Of a DNA stretch of 59,966 bases, positions 8,261-18,925 are shown in pieces. The DNA is from Clostridiales bacterium. Lineage in GTDB: Bacteria > Bacillota > Clostridia > Oscillospirales > CAG-382. Each line of letters begins with the position of its first letter. The first letter of the stretch is position 1. The notes beneath the pieces were generated by a model. It made no database searches. It saw nothing but the letters and a program-made list of their open reading frames with translations, and was not told the origin of the DNA. The position numbers were made by a program, and so were the translations under genes. The stretch lies in contig SFLA01000004.1 of the NCBI GenBank assembly GCA_004553575.1, forward strand, positions 1 through 59,966, given 5' to 3'.

Positions 8261-9406
8261 TTATGCCTTTTTCTTTTTCGAAACGATAACGGCGACGGCG
8301 GCGGCAATGACGACCGCGGCCCCGATAACAATCCACAGCCAGGTCAGCCCGCCCTCAGCCCCGGGTTCGGAGGTTTCGGCGGAAGAATCTGCCTCAGGCT
8401 CTCCTGAAGAAACGTCGGAAGGTTCTTCTGCGGGGACCGATTCCCCGCCGGAAGAAACTTCGGAGGGTTCATCGGACACATCGGCTTCGGACGGTTCGTC
8501 CGGCACTGCGACAACGGTTACCTTTGCTACGGAGGAATTCACCGTGCCGGCCTCGTCGGTCAGCTCGCAGTAATACCAGCTCTCACCCTCGGCGTCCGTC
8601 GGAACGGTATACGAAAGCCCGGTTGCACCGTCGATCGCGGTAAAACTGCCGCTCTCGCCGGTTTCGGACATATACCACCGGGAAGTGACCTCGCCTCTGC
8701 CGCCCTCGGTGGTAATGCCGAGAACCGCTTCTTCGCCGACTTCAACTTCGATATCGGATATGTCGGTCGCAACTGATACCGGATCCGCAACAGGCTCGTC
8801 AACGAGCAGTCCGGCTCCTACCTCGGTAATTCCGACCCATTCCCACATCGGGCAGTACCAGCCGTCCTGGTTGTTGGGTCCGTACTCGAAGGATATCAGA
8901 ACGTATTTTGCGCGGACCGTCTGTCCGAGGCGTATTTTAAGATCAAGCTGAAAAACTCTGTTCGGGTCGGTTTCGCCCTCGAAGGTATAAGCGCCGAGAT
9001 CATGGTACATCTCGTTATCGGTCGAATAGGATATGTTCAGACTGTTGTTGTGGGGAAGCCCTATAATTGCCATGTGATAAACGAACCAGGAAATGTACAC
9101 GGTGTCTATATCCTGAACGGAGTCAAGCTCGAAGTACAGGTCGCAGACGGTGTTCTTGGTATCGTCCATCATACCCTTATTCTGTATGAGGAAGATACCG
9201 TCAACATTGAAATCGCCCCTCGCGACTTCAGCGTCGGTGAGGTTCTTTCCGTCGTAGATCTCGGTAATCGAATCGGTCGTGCGGGTGCCGATAAGATCAC
9301 TCTCACCGAGCCATGCATTGACCACCGTTCCCTTTGCGCCGGCGGGAAGTACAAAAAGTGCGGAGATAAGTGCCGTTACGATAATCGCGCAGATAACTTT
9401 TTTCAT
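8261..9406 (-). CDS. C-terminally membrane-anchored surface protein with discoidin-like and Ig-like regions
   Basis: Predicted surface protein of 381 residues. It has a signal peptide ending near PAGAKG (residue 25), then a beta-rich domain containing DSVQDIDTVYISWFVY and a pattern like F5/8-type C (discoidin) carbohydrate-binding modules. About 80 residues of Ig-like repeat follow (VGEEAVLGITTEGG to VAKVTVVAV), then an acidic Ser/Glu/Pro stalk, a single helix (WLWIVIGAAVVIAAAVAVIV) and a lysine-rich tail. There is no LPXTG, so anchoring is by the helix. The same build recurs in three other genes of the window. The function is unknown; binding of a polymer is an inference from the discoidin-like region. 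Confidence 0.75.
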   Translation of the reverse strand: MKKVICAIIVTALISALFVLPAGAKGTVVNAWLGESDLIGTRTTDSITEIYDGKNLTDAEVARGDFNVDGIFLIQNKGMMDDTKNTVCDLYFELDSVQDIDTVYISWFVYHMAIIGLPHNNSLNISYSTDNEMYHDLGAYTFEGETDPNRVFQLDLKIRLGQTVRAKYVLISFEYGPNNQDGWYCPMWEWVGITEVGAGLLVDEPVADPVSVATDISDIEVEVGEEAVLGITTEGGRGEVTSRWYMSETGESGSFTAIDGATGLSYTVPTDAEGESWYYCELTDEAGTVNSSVAKVTVVAVPDEPSEADVSDEPSEVSSGGESVPAEEPSDVSSGEPEADSSAETSEPGAEGGLTWLWIVIGAAVVIAAAVAVIVSKKKKA

Positions 9407-9445
9407 GCATATTCTCCTTATTTATTTTTGCAGTGTTCCGATGCG

Positions 9446-9474
9446 ATTATACATTTTTTGCCTGCCAAAGTCAA
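9446..9474 (-). promoter_or_regulatory. sigma-A promoter of the 8.3-9.4 kb surface-protein gene
   Basis: Leftward TTGACT (9474-9469), a 17-base spacer and TATAAT (9451-9446). Confidence 0.75.
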
Positions 9475-9491
9475 TAGATTGCGCTTTATTG

Positions 9492-9520
9492 TTGATTGAT
9501 GAGATATAATTTGGTATAAT
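9492..9520 (+). promoter_or_regulatory. sigma-A promoter of the glycerate kinase gene
   Basis: TTGATT (9492-9497), a 17-base spacer ending in TTTGG, and TATAAT (9515-9520); TGG directly before the -10 makes an extended -10 element. It is back to back with the leftward promoter at 9446-9474. Confidence 0.75.
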
Positions 9521-9536
9521 GAAACGGAGGTGCGTT

Positions 9537-10631
9537 ATGAAGTATCTGGCTGCGGCAGATTCGTATAAGGGATGTCTTTCTTCGCGGGAGGTATGCGGCG
9601 CGCTGCTTCGCGGTATCGGGGGCGGCACGGCGGTTCCGCTGTCGGACGGGGGCGAGGGCTTTGCAGATTCCGCCGCTTCCGCCTGCGGGGGATTTTTCGT
9701 TCCGGTCTTTACGGTAAACAGTTACGGAGCGCCCGTAAAAGCGGGCTATGCGGTATGCGGTGATACTGCCGTGGTGGAAACCGCTCTGGCGGACGGACTT
9801 GCCGCCGCAGGATCAAGGCGCGACCCGCTGTACGCCTCGTCGTACGGAACCGGGTATACCGTGCGCGCCGCTCTTGAAGCCGGATACCGCCGGATTATTA
9901 TCGGATTCGGCGGCAGCGCCGTCAATGACGGAGGCGCGGGCGCACTGCGCGCACTGGGTGCCGTATTCCTGCGCAGCGGCTCCGAGGTCGTGCCGGACGG
10001 AAGGTGCGGCGAGACCGCCGAGGAGATAGACACATCCGGTCTTATGCCGGAGCTGAAGGAAGCTTCTTTTATCTTCGCCTGCGACGTAACCAACCCGTTC
10101 TGCGGTCCCTGCGGTGCGTCCGAGGTATATTCTCCTCAGAAGGGTGCCACTGCGGCTGATGCCGAACGGCTCGACCGTTCGCTCGCTTCACTGGCAGAGC
10201 TGTACAGAAAATATCTCGGAACGGACATGTCGGACGTGCCCTGTGCAGGCGCGGCGGGAGGTCTTGCAGGGGGTCTCGCTGCGGTCTGCCGCCCGACCGT
10301 AAGGAGCGGATTCGACGTTATAGCCGAGCTTTGCGGATTCGACAGAAAAATACGCGGATGCGATATAGTGATAACCGGCGAGGGCAGGACGGACGCCCAG
10401 ACGAAATACGGGAAGCTCCCCAAAAGGGTTGCCGAAACAGCGAAAAAGTACGGGAAAACGGTTGTATGCGTATCGGGAATGATAACACCCGAGGGACGCG
10501 GTATCGGAGCCGACCTGTATATCCCGCTGGTGCGTGACGGCGTAACCGCGGAATATTCGCTGACCCACGCCGCAGAGCTGCTCGAAAAGGCAGGACGCGA
10601 AATACGTACGCTGTACGGAAATAATACCTGA
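9537..10631 (+). CDS. glycerate kinase
   Basis: Cytosolic enzyme of the GarK/GlxK glycerate kinase family, phosphorylating glycerate with ATP to feed lower glycolysis. Visible family features are the N-terminal AADSYKGCLSS, the LSDGGEGF motif, the GFGGSAVNDGGAGAL loop near residue 125, GAAGGLAGGL near residue 240 and ITGEGRTDAQT near residue 285. At 364 residues it is of normal length. I place the start at ATG 9537, preceded by GGAGG at 9526-9530; the in-frame ATG at 9519 overlaps the -10 box and cannot be used. It appears to be transcribed alone. Confidence 0.93.
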   Translation: MKYLAAADSYKGCLSSREVCGALLRGIGGGTAVPLSDGGEGFADSAASACGGFFVPVFTVNSYGAPVKAGYAVCGDTAVVETALADGLAAAGSRRDPLYASSYGTGYTVRAALEAGYRRIIIGFGGSAVNDGGAGALRALGAVFLRSGSEVVPDGRCGETAEEIDTSGLMPELKEASFIFACDVTNPFCGPCGASEVYSPQKGATAADAERLDRSLASLAELYRKYLGTDMSDVPCAGAAGGLAGGLAAVCRPTVRSGFDVIAELCGFDRKIRGCDIVITGEGRTDAQTKYGKLPKRVAETAKKYGKTVVCVSGMITPEGRGIGADLYIPLVRDGVTAEYSLTHAAELLEKAGREIRTLYGNNT

Positions 10632-10750
10632 ACATAAAACCTTGAATCATCCGGACGGAGCTGTTCCGCCGAAGCCGCATGAGGCATGTGACGGGATATA
10701 CATTACGGATATAAGAACGCCTGCGGCGGCGTAACCGGTGCACACGGCGC

Positions 10751-10779
10751 TTGAAAACGCCGGCATTTCGTGGTATAAT
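10751..10779 (+). promoter_or_regulatory. sigma-A promoter of the moxR operon
   Basis: TTGAAA (10751-10756), a 17-base spacer and TATAAT (10774-10779) with TGG just before it. Confidence 0.8.
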
Positions 10780-10810
10780 CTGTAAATAAACGGTGTGGGG
10801 GGTAAAAAAT

Positions 10811-11776
10811 ATGGAAAACAAGTTATCCGGGCACGCGCTTGCGGAAGCGCTCCGATCCGGCCTTTGCGAAATCGTTATAGGCAAAAAGAAGGAGATAACT
10901 CTTTTGCTGTGCGCCCTGCTTTCGGGGGGTCATGTTCTTATCGAGGACATTCCGGGCGTTGGCAAAACCACTCTTGCTTCCGCGCTCGCACGGCTGTCCG
11001 GTCTTTCGTATAACCGGGTTCAGTTCACCCCGGACGTAACCGCGTCCGACATTGCCGGCTGCAGCATATACAACCGCCGCGACGAGAGGTTCGACTTCCG
11101 TCCCGGAGCGGTAATGTGCAATCTTCTGCTCGGTGACGAGATAAACCGCGCCTCTCCGAAGACCCAGTCTGCACTGCTCGAGGCAATGAGCGAAAACAGC
11201 GTAACGGTTGACGGCGTGAATCATCCGCTGCCCTCTCCGTTCATGGTAATCGCCACTCAGAATCCCCTCGGATTCGTGGGAACCTACCCGCTGCCGGAGG
11301 CACAGCTCGACAGATTTGCGCTGAGAATTTCGCTCGGTTACCCGTCCAGAGAGGCTGAGATACGGCTCGCCGCCGGACATTCGCACGACTTCACTCTCCC
11401 CGCGATAACGCCGATAGCCGACAGTGACGCCGTATGCGCGCTTAAGGCGGAAACGGCCGCGGTAAATATCGAAAAGGAAGTATACGAATACATAGTCGAT
11501 CTTGTTTCGGCGACCAGGAACGACCGGGCGCTTACGCTCGGAGCGTCGCCCCGCGCCTCAATAACGCTCGCACGACTCGCAAAAGCGTATGCATATCTCG
11601 ACGGGCGCGACTACGTCCTGCCGACGGACGTTTCGGCGCTGTTCGGATGTGCGCTTTCGCACCGCGTGGTGCTAAGCCAGGAATCCAAAAAAGCGCTGCT
11701 TACCCCGGAGCAGGTGCTCGAGCGGATATGCGGCGGGATCGCAGTCCCTTCCCGCGCGAAAAGCAACCGGATATGA
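10811..11776 (+). CDS. MoxR-family AAA+ ATPase
   Basis: Cytosolic AAA+ ATPase of the MoxR class, thought to act as a chaperone for assembly of membrane or metal-containing complexes. Walker A is IPGVGKTTLA near residue 47, Walker B is LLGDEINRASPKTQSALLEAM, sensor 1 is ATQNP, and the C-terminal lid carries GASPRASI. Length is 321 residues, normal for the family. The ATG at 10811 follows a GGGGGG run by eight bases; an in-frame GTG at 10793 is less likely. The stop overlaps the next ATG (ATGA). The order MoxR - DUF58 - transglutaminase is one of the most conserved bacterial gene sets of unsolved function. Confidence 0.93.
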   Translation: MENKLSGHALAEALRSGLCEIVIGKKKEITLLLCALLSGGHVLIEDIPGVGKTTLASALARLSGLSYNRVQFTPDVTASDIAGCSIYNRRDERFDFRPGAVMCNLLLGDEINRASPKTQSALLEAMSENSVTVDGVNHPLPSPFMVIATQNPLGFVGTYPLPEAQLDRFALRISLGYPSREAEIRLAAGHSHDFTLPAITPIADSDAVCALKAETAAVNIEKEVYEYIVDLVSATRNDRALTLGASPRASITLARLAKAYAYLDGRDYVLPTDVSALFGCALSHRVVLSQESKKALLTPEQVLERICGGIAVPSRAKSNRI

Positions 11777-13095
11777 AAAGCAAGGCAGAATCCGGCTGCG
11801 GCCCGGTTCCGCTGCGCGGCAGGCAGTCGTTTTTTCTTCCGACCGTCAGGTTTGCGGCGTATTTCTGTGTTACGGCCTTCTTCTGCGTCGCGGCGATACT
11901 CCGCGACAACAAGATGCTCGCGGCGGTCGGTACGTTTTTGATTGTTATTCCGGTAATACTTATTGCTTACCTCATTATTATATACCTGCGGATAAGCGTA
12001 ACCTTCGGGTTTTCCGACGGGTACGTTCCCCGCGGGCAGCCGGTGTACGCCGTACTGACCGTCCGCAACGACAGCCGTCTGCCGCTCGTTTTTCTCGACG
12101 CCGCGCTTGACCTGCCCGCTTCGGGCAGGGACGGCACCGTACGCGGGCGCGCCCGTACCCGCCGACGCGCCGGCGCGGGCTGCCGGGGCAGACATATAGT
12201 GACCGCAAGGCGCACTCTGATTTTCACCCGCTGCGGCGGATACGGCGCATCATGCGGCGGAATATCGGTATACGATCCGATCGGCTTGTTCCGTATACGC
12301 AGCCGTCTGTGCTTTTCGGATACGGTTTCCGTTATACCTGCCGGATCCGGCGCACGTTCGGGCACCGCACAGAACTCCGTCTTTTTGCAGAATGTAACCT
12401 ATGTTCCCTCGCCCGATTCCGACCGCGAGGAGTTTTTCGATATCCGCACGTATCTGCCCGGCGACCCGCTGAACGCCGTACACTGGAAGCTTTCGGCAAA
12501 AAACGATGACTTTCAGGTGGTACGCTACGCGTCCCCGAAGAAGAAGAGCTTCTGCGTGCTCTGCGATACCGGCGATTATACCGACGACCCCTGCCCCGAG
12601 CAGGAGATAAACGCCTGTATGCTTGACGCCGTTTACGAAGCAGCCTATGAGCTTTGCACCGGCAAATGCGGCGGCGACGAGAGCGTAAAGCTGGTCTGGC
12701 TCGGGGGCGGAGGTATTAAATACATCGATTCGGCCGACGATATCGACCCGGCGTTCGCCGCACTCTGCGCAAGCGACCCGCTCCCCGTGGGAACTTCGCG
12801 GGCGGAGACCGCCGAAGCGCTTGCAGGTTCGGTGTCGGTTTCGGTAGTCACCGCGGCGATAACCCCGGTGCTTGTATCCGACTGTGAATTCTTCAGAAAC
12901 CGGGTACCCGGGATAGCCGGAATCGAAATAATACTGGCTTCGCCCGTAGGGGGCATACCGGTATCCGCAAATATAAAAGCGCCGGAGGCTCCCGAATCCC
13001 GACACGGGCAGGAGGAGCCGGCGGATCTGCTCAGACGGCTTGACATACTCGGTATACCGGTAATAAGCTGCTGCCCGGGAGGGAACGCAAAATGA
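11773..13095 (+). CDS. DUF58 domain membrane protein
   Basis: Partner of the MoxR ATPase. After the start chosen at 11773 (ATGA overlap), two hydrophobic helices lie at about residues 27-45 and 50-72. A cytoplasmic or surface domain follows, containing the DUF58 signature: EEFFDIRTYLPGDPLNAVHW then KLSAKNDDFQVVRY near residue 240. A von Willebrand A-like fold with a metal site is known or suspected for such proteins. The arginine-rich stretch around residues 120-145 is unusually basic. Length is 440 residues. The stop overlaps the start of the transglutaminase gene. Confidence 0.88.
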   Translation: MKSKAESGCGPVPLRGRQSFFLPTVRFAAYFCVTAFFCVAAILRDNKMLAAVGTFLIVIPVILIAYLIIIYLRISVTFGFSDGYVPRGQPVYAVLTVRNDSRLPLVFLDAALDLPASGRDGTVRGRARTRRRAGAGCRGRHIVTARRTLIFTRCGGYGASCGGISVYDPIGLFRIRSRLCFSDTVSVIPAGSGARSGTAQNSVFLQNVTYVPSPDSDREEFFDIRTYLPGDPLNAVHWKLSAKNDDFQVVRYASPKKKSFCVLCDTGDYTDDPCPEQEINACMLDAVYEAAYELCTGKCGGDESVKLVWLGGGGIKYIDSADDIDPAFAALCASDPLPVGTSRAETAEALAGSVSVSVVTAAITPVLVSDCEFFRNRVPGIAGIEIILASPVGGIPVSANIKAPEAPESRHGQEEPADLLRRLDILGIPVISCCPGGNAK

Positions 13096-15635
13096 AAAAG
13101 CTGTTTTCCCGCTTCTTCGGCTGCATAGGCCTTTCCCGTATACGGTCGATTCGCGACGGCGACGGAACGGTGACCGGCTTTATTGCCCGCGCCGCAATCG
13201 CCATGCTGGGTTCGGCGGCGGTAAGCGGCTATGTCTCGGCGGTATTCCTGCCCGAGGTGGGTTCTGCATATACCGTCCGGCTTGCCCTGTTGTTTTCGGC
13301 GCTGTTCACGCTGATTTATCTGTTCTCTGCGGGCTGTGCGGCTGCCGCGGTTGCTTTTGCCGCCGTCGGGCTGATGTTTATTGTCTCTCCCGTGAATACC
13401 GCATGCCGGTTTGAGGACATAATACTTGCGATTACGGATAAAATAGAAGCGGTGGCGGTGAATATCCGCACCTATATGCCGGATTATTCGCTCGGATCGG
13501 GATATATCCGCTTTGGTTCGCTAAAGGCAATGGCGGCGCTTGCCGCACTGCTTTCGTCTCTTGTCTATTCGCTTTTGCTCAGGAAATCCGGACGCGTTAT
13601 AATACCGGCGGTCTTTACTATAGCGGTTACCGCCGCGACCTACGTGTCCAAGGAACGCGAATACAGCGTTTACTTCTATCTCACGGTTCCGGTGCTGTTC
13701 TCGCTGTGGTGCGTTTCACTGCAAACCCGCTCCGTACGCGGAGCAAAGCCCGACGAGGAGAAAATTTCGGGAATATTCCGCAGAGCAGTCGGCTTCATGC
13801 TCGCCTCGGCAATCGTACTGACGCCGATAGCTGCAAACGAGAGCTTTTCGTCGTCCGTAATGCGGCTTATATCCGATATAACCGGAATCCGCCGAGTAAA
13901 ACCGAATGTTCAGGGCGGATACGGCGAAGGGTCGGAGACTTCGGACACGGTAAAAGAAGTCGATCTGCAGGATCTCGAGGCGCGCAGTTCGCTGACCGAC
14001 CTTAAGGATATTGATTTTACCGACGAGGTTATATATCAGGTTTATTGTTCCGATACCGAAACCGATCTGTTCCTGCGAAGGCACGTTTACGGCATATACG
14101 AAAACAACCGGTGGACGATATCCGACGAGGAGCTGTACGACGACTCCTACGCCACGCTCGCGCAGTTGTGGGAACGCTATACGGCAGATGCAACTACCGA
14201 TATAAACCGGCTGTCCGGCATGACCTTCGTAACCGGCTTGACAACGGTTCGGGCAATGCTTAATCCCGGACTGCCCGCAGTCCCCGCCGGGAGCACCGAA
14301 CAGGTCGCGGCGGAGATTGTCAGGGTATCGGACGATTCCGGAGCCGCCGAATACAATCAGTTCACATACCAAGGATCGCGGGTATCAACGGCAACCACCT
14401 ATGACGACATTTATTTCGAGCTGCTCGACGCGCTTACCGGGTATTACGAAGCGACGACCGACGAAAGCTTTGCCGATACTCCCCGGGGTTCCGTTCCCGA
14501 TGAATACCTGTCGCTGCCCGGCGAGCTCTCCGACGAGTTTTCATATCTTGCCGGAAATATACTCGACGAATACGGCGGAGAATACAAAAACGATACCCTG
14601 GACGCCGTATACGCGGTGCAGAAATATCTCACATCGACAAAGCGCTACACCATGAACCCTCAGATGTCCGAACGGTACGCGAATTACGACCCGGACAAGG
14701 ACGCGATATATAATTTTCTTTACAACACCGGCGAGGGCTACTGCGTTCAGTTCGCCTCGTCCGCGGTACTTCTGCTTCGTTCGCTCGGCATAAACGCGCG
14801 CTACGTTACCGGATATTCGTCCCGGACCGCCTCCTCCGACGGAACAAGATACGTAACCGGTTTTAATTCCCATGCGTGGGCGGAGGTATGGATAGATAAC
14901 ATCGGCTGGCTGCCGTTCGAGGTGACCGCGGAATCTTCGCTGGGCTTTGACGACAATCCCCCGGTGCTCGCGGTACCGCGCCCCCGTGACGATATTTCCG
15001 GCGAGAGTACGGAGGACGAATCGTCCGAAGAGGAGCCGTCTGAAGCGGAATCTTCAGATTCGTTTCCTTCGGAATCCGAGCCGTCGGATATCCCCTCGGA
15101 AAGCGATGATTCCGGTTTCCCGGACGGGAGCGGAACGGAGCCTGCCGGGACCACCGCGCTGATGCGGTGGCTTGTTCCCCTGTCGGTAACGGCGGCGGCT
15201 CTTATCGCCGTGCTCATACCCACGCTGCTTTACGAGCGGCGCTGCCGCAAAAAGCGCGATTCGGTGCTTATGTTCCGGCGCGACGCCGCGAAAGGCAGAT
15301 ACAGTGATCCGACGGAAGCCGTGCTTAAGCTTCATATTCAGTTCGATGAGCTTATGGAAGCGGTGGGAATGCGTATACAGACAAACGAATCGCCCTTCGA
15401 TTTTGCCGCAAGAGCCGATCGCTGTCTGTACGGCATTACCCGTACCGGAGCGGTAATGAACACTTTTATGGCTGCCGAATTCGGAGGCGCCGTAAGCGCC
15501 GACCGGATGAAGGAATGCGGCGCTTACGTAATAAAGCTTAACGATTACGCATACGAAACGCTGTCCGGACGCAGAAAACGCCGGTACAGAAGAAAAGGCA
15601 TACTTACGGATCCCATCCGAAACAAGGAGGAATAA
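13092..15635 (+). CDS. transglutaminase-like membrane protein (DUF3488/TgpA type)
   Basis: Large membrane protein of 847 residues. Several N-terminal helices (about residues 28-200, with another near 235) precede an extracellular domain with a transglutaminase core. The nucleophile is Cys551 in GEGYCVQFASSAVLLLRSLG and the histidine is His594 in FNSHAWAEVW; the third position, usually Asp in a PFDPT-like motif, is Glu here (GWLPFEVT), a variant common in bacterial members. A Ser/Glu-rich stalk (about residues 640-685) leads to another helix and a C-terminal DUF4129-like helical domain. It is the third gene of the MoxR operon, overlapping DUF58 by four bases. Peptidase or crosslinking activity on a surface protein is possible but unproven. 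Confidence 0.9.
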   Translation: MKKLFSRFFGCIGLSRIRSIRDGDGTVTGFIARAAIAMLGSAAVSGYVSAVFLPEVGSAYTVRLALLFSALFTLIYLFSAGCAAAAVAFAAVGLMFIVSPVNTACRFEDIILAITDKIEAVAVNIRTYMPDYSLGSGYIRFGSLKAMAALAALLSSLVYSLLLRKSGRVIIPAVFTIAVTAATYVSKEREYSVYFYLTVPVLFSLWCVSLQTRSVRGAKPDEEKISGIFRRAVGFMLASAIVLTPIAANESFSSSVMRLISDITGIRRVKPNVQGGYGEGSETSDTVKEVDLQDLEARSSLTDLKDIDFTDEVIYQVYCSDTETDLFLRRHVYGIYENNRWTISDEELYDDSYATLAQLWERYTADATTDINRLSGMTFVTGLTTVRAMLNPGLPAVPAGSTEQVAAEIVRVSDDSGAAEYNQFTYQGSRVSTATTYDDIYFELLDALTGYYEATTDESFADTPRGSVPDEYLSLPGELSDEFSYLAGNILDEYGGEYKNDTLDAVYAVQKYLTSTKRYTMNPQMSERYANYDPDKDAIYNFLYNTGEGYCVQFASSAVLLLRSLGINARYVTGYSSRTASSDGTRYVTGFNSHAWAEVWIDNIGWLPFEVTAESSLGFDDNPPVLAVPRPRDDISGESTEDESSEEEPSEAESSDSFPSESEPSDIPSESDDSGFPDGSGTEPAGTTALMRWLVPLSVTAAALIAVLIPTLLYERRCRKKRDSVLMFRRDAAKGRYSDPTEAVLKLHIQFDELMEAVGMRIQTNESPFDFAARADRCLYGITRTGAVMNTFMAAEFGGAVSADRMKECGAYVIKLNDYAYETLSGRRKRRYRRKGILTDPIRNKEE

Positions 15636-15639
15636 CCAA

Positions 15640-16197
15640 ATGTCCTATTGCACCCAATGCGGATACGCCCTGCGCGGTGACGCAGTTTTCTGCCCTGCCT
15701 GCGGTATCCGCCTGCCCGAGCCCGAGCCGACCCCCGATAATCACGGGGTTTTCGCCGATACCTGCCCCGTATGCGAGGAATCGCAGGTTCCCGAAGAGAC
15801 TGCCGAAGCTGCTCCCGAGGCCGTTCCCGAAGATTTATTTGTGCCGCAGAAAAAAGAACCCATTCCCGCGCCGCTCGCTCCGCGTCCCGACACTCCGGTA
15901 ATAACCGGATATTCCGACAACGCCCTCCCGCGCGGAAGCTATGCCGTGCTCGGCACCGGCGGCTTCTTTCTTAACCGCTTGCTGTTCTTAATACCGGTCG
16001 TCGGACTTATTTCGGCAATACTGATGGCATGCTTCTCCCGCAATGCAAACCGCCGCAACGACGCGCGCGGCGCGCTTATACTGCGCGCAGTGCTGTATTT
16101 TACCGTAATCGCCGCCGTCGCCGTGGTCTGGCTGCTGGTCAGCTCCGGAATTCTTGTCTGGCCGTGGGCAAAAGAGCTTATTGACATGCTTGTATAA
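15640..16197 (+). CDS. zinc-ribbon membrane protein
   Basis: Protein of 185 residues starting with a zinc ribbon (CTQCGYALRGDAVFCPACG, four cysteines in two CxxC pairs), followed by a Pro/Glu-rich linker and two hydrophobic helices (FLNRLLFLIPVVGLISAILM and AVLYFTVIAAVAVVWLLV). It lies five bases after the transglutaminase gene with a strong AAGGAGG site, so it is the last gene of the MoxR operon. The function is unknown; such zinc-ribbon proteins are often uncharacterised membrane regulators. Confidence 0.75.
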   Translation: MSYCTQCGYALRGDAVFCPACGIRLPEPEPTPDNHGVFADTCPVCEESQVPEETAEAAPEAVPEDLFVPQKKEPIPAPLAPRPDTPVITGYSDNALPRGSYAVLGTGGFFLNRLLFLIPVVGLISAILMACFSRNANRRNDARGALILRAVLYFTVIAAVAVVWLLVSSGILVWPWAKELIDMLV

Positions 16198-16251
16198 AGC
16201 GGATAAGCCGGTCCGCCGCCAAAAGCTCACCGTACAACCAATAGGTAAAAC

Positions 16252-16300
16252 AACGCCGTGCGTAGCCGGAATAACCGGCAACGCACGGCGGCGTTATTTG
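16252..16300. terminator. terminator between converging genes (zinc-ribbon protein and GT2-GtrA)
   Basis: A long imperfect stem (16252-16269 with 16275-16295, one mismatch and a three-base insertion) followed by ATTTGTTATT on the + strand and TTGTTTT on the - strand, suiting both converging units. Confidence 0.7.
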
Positions 16301-16374
16301 TTATTGATATATATAGTATTTAGTACGCTGACAAGTCCGCAGTCCGGCTTCCTCGCCTTCCTATGTCCGAATCT

Positions 16375-17442
16375 TCAGTTCCGGTCTTCGTTTTTATCGT
16401 CCCTGAACACCCACTCGCGCTGAAGCGAATAGGACAGTATAAACATCGCCGTGTCCACGGGTATTTTCACCAGCATAGGAGCGAGCTTACCGGACGAGGG
16501 TATAAGCGAAGCCAGTCCGTTAACCGCCTCGGCGGAAATAAGCATTATCGGAAGCTGTATCGCCACATAGCGCAGAGCGGTGCGTCGAATATTGCGCCTT
16601 GCCCGGAACACCACCCGCCGGTTTACACAAAAGTTGACCGACAGCGCAACCACCCTTGCTGCGTAATAAATCAGCCTTACCGAAACACTGCCGGCGAGCA
16701 GCAGTATAAGCAGATCGTACAGCAGATATTCAAAGGTCCAGCAGGCAAGCGACGAAAGAGAAAACTTTATTATCTGATAATATACCTTCAGAATATCCCT
16801 GAAGGCTATACGGTGCAGAGCACTGCCCGGATGCGCCTTGGCGGTTATTTCGGTAAAGGGAAGCGAATATACCGCTATATCTATGAGCATATTCGATTCG
16901 TAATCGAACCGGTTTCCGCGGGTACGCAGGAAATTCACAAGATATTCCCGCGGTATGGCGCGGAGTCCGCTCTGGGTGTCGCTGACGCGGATACCGCAGC
17001 CGGTGCGGAGTATAAACGACGCAACGGCGTTTCCGCGGCGCAGCTTGCGGGGCATATTCGTATAATCCCGTGAGCAGATAACTATCTGATCCCGGCGCTG
17101 CTGCATTGTACGGGCGCAGCGGTAAACGTCGCGCGGGGTGTGATATCCGTCGGCGTTAACGGTGACAACACCGGAATAATCCTTCCCGCGGTACTGCAGA
17201 AAATATGTGAAAGCGGTCTTTAACGCGGCTCCCTTGCCGCGGTTTACAAAATGCTGCAGCAGAGTTACCTGCGGATAAAGCTCCGTAAAGGCGAAGAAGC
17301 GGTCACATTCGGCAGGTGAGCCGTCGTTTACGATGATAATATCCGAAAATCCCGCGCCGACAAGCCCGCGGACTACCTCCTCGAGCCTGTCGTCGGGTCT
17401 GAAGCACGGTATTACAGCCGAAACAGTCAGCTTTTCAACCAT
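16375..17442 (-). CDS. GT2 glycosyltransferase fused to GtrA-like membrane domain
   Basis: Fusion of an N-terminal family 2 (dolichol-phosphate-mannose-synthase-like) glycosyltransferase (residues about 1-225) and a C-terminal four-helix GtrA-like domain (about 230-345). Such pairs make polyprenyl-phosphate sugars and flip or deliver them for wall glycan decoration. The nucleotide site VIPCFRPDD and IIVNDGSP are intact, but the metal-binding segment reads VNADGYH where the paralogue at 55-56 kb has VDGDGQH, so the first Asp of the DxD motif is Asn. It lies downstream of glyQS on the same strand with 63 bases between, and a GGAGGGG site precedes the ATG. Confidence 0.88.
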   Translation of the reverse strand: MVEKLTVSAVIPCFRPDDRLEEVVRGLVGAGFSDIIIVNDGSPAECDRFFAFTELYPQVTLLQHFVNRGKGAALKTAFTYFLQYRGKDYSGVVTVNADGYHTPRDVYRCARTMQQRRDQIVICSRDYTNMPRKLRRGNAVASFILRTGCGIRVSDTQSGLRAIPREYLVNFLRTRGNRFDYESNMLIDIAVYSLPFTEITAKAHPGSALHRIAFRDILKVYYQIIKFSLSSLACWTFEYLLYDLLILLLAGSVSVRLIYYAARVVALSVNFCVNRRVVFRARRNIRRTALRYVAIQLPIMLISAEAVNGLASLIPSSGKLAPMLVKIPVDTAMFILSYSLQREWVFRDDKNEDRN

Positions 17443-17505
17443 TGTTGCACCCCTCCGCCTGCCTGCGGCGCCTTGTCTTACCGCATATATAATATACTGC
17501 GCGGA

Positions 17506-18909
<1,404 letters not shown>

Positions 18910-18925
18910 GTTCGTTCTCTCCCTG

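Noticed and set aside
6855..8573. 572-codon + strand frame spanning the GlpA-like gene and the surface-protein stalk
   Set aside because: Crosses the stops and terminator hairpin of two leftward genes and has no recognisable domain.
14990..15120. Ser/Glu-rich coding repeats as a CRISPR or tandem DNA repeat
   Set aside because: The repeats are in-frame low-complexity protein linkers with variable codons, not regular DNA repeats with spacers.
17443..17505. Separate promoter for the first GT2-GtrA gene
   Set aside because: The TATATT-like sequences here lack a matching -35 at 16-18 bases; read-through from glyQS is as likely.
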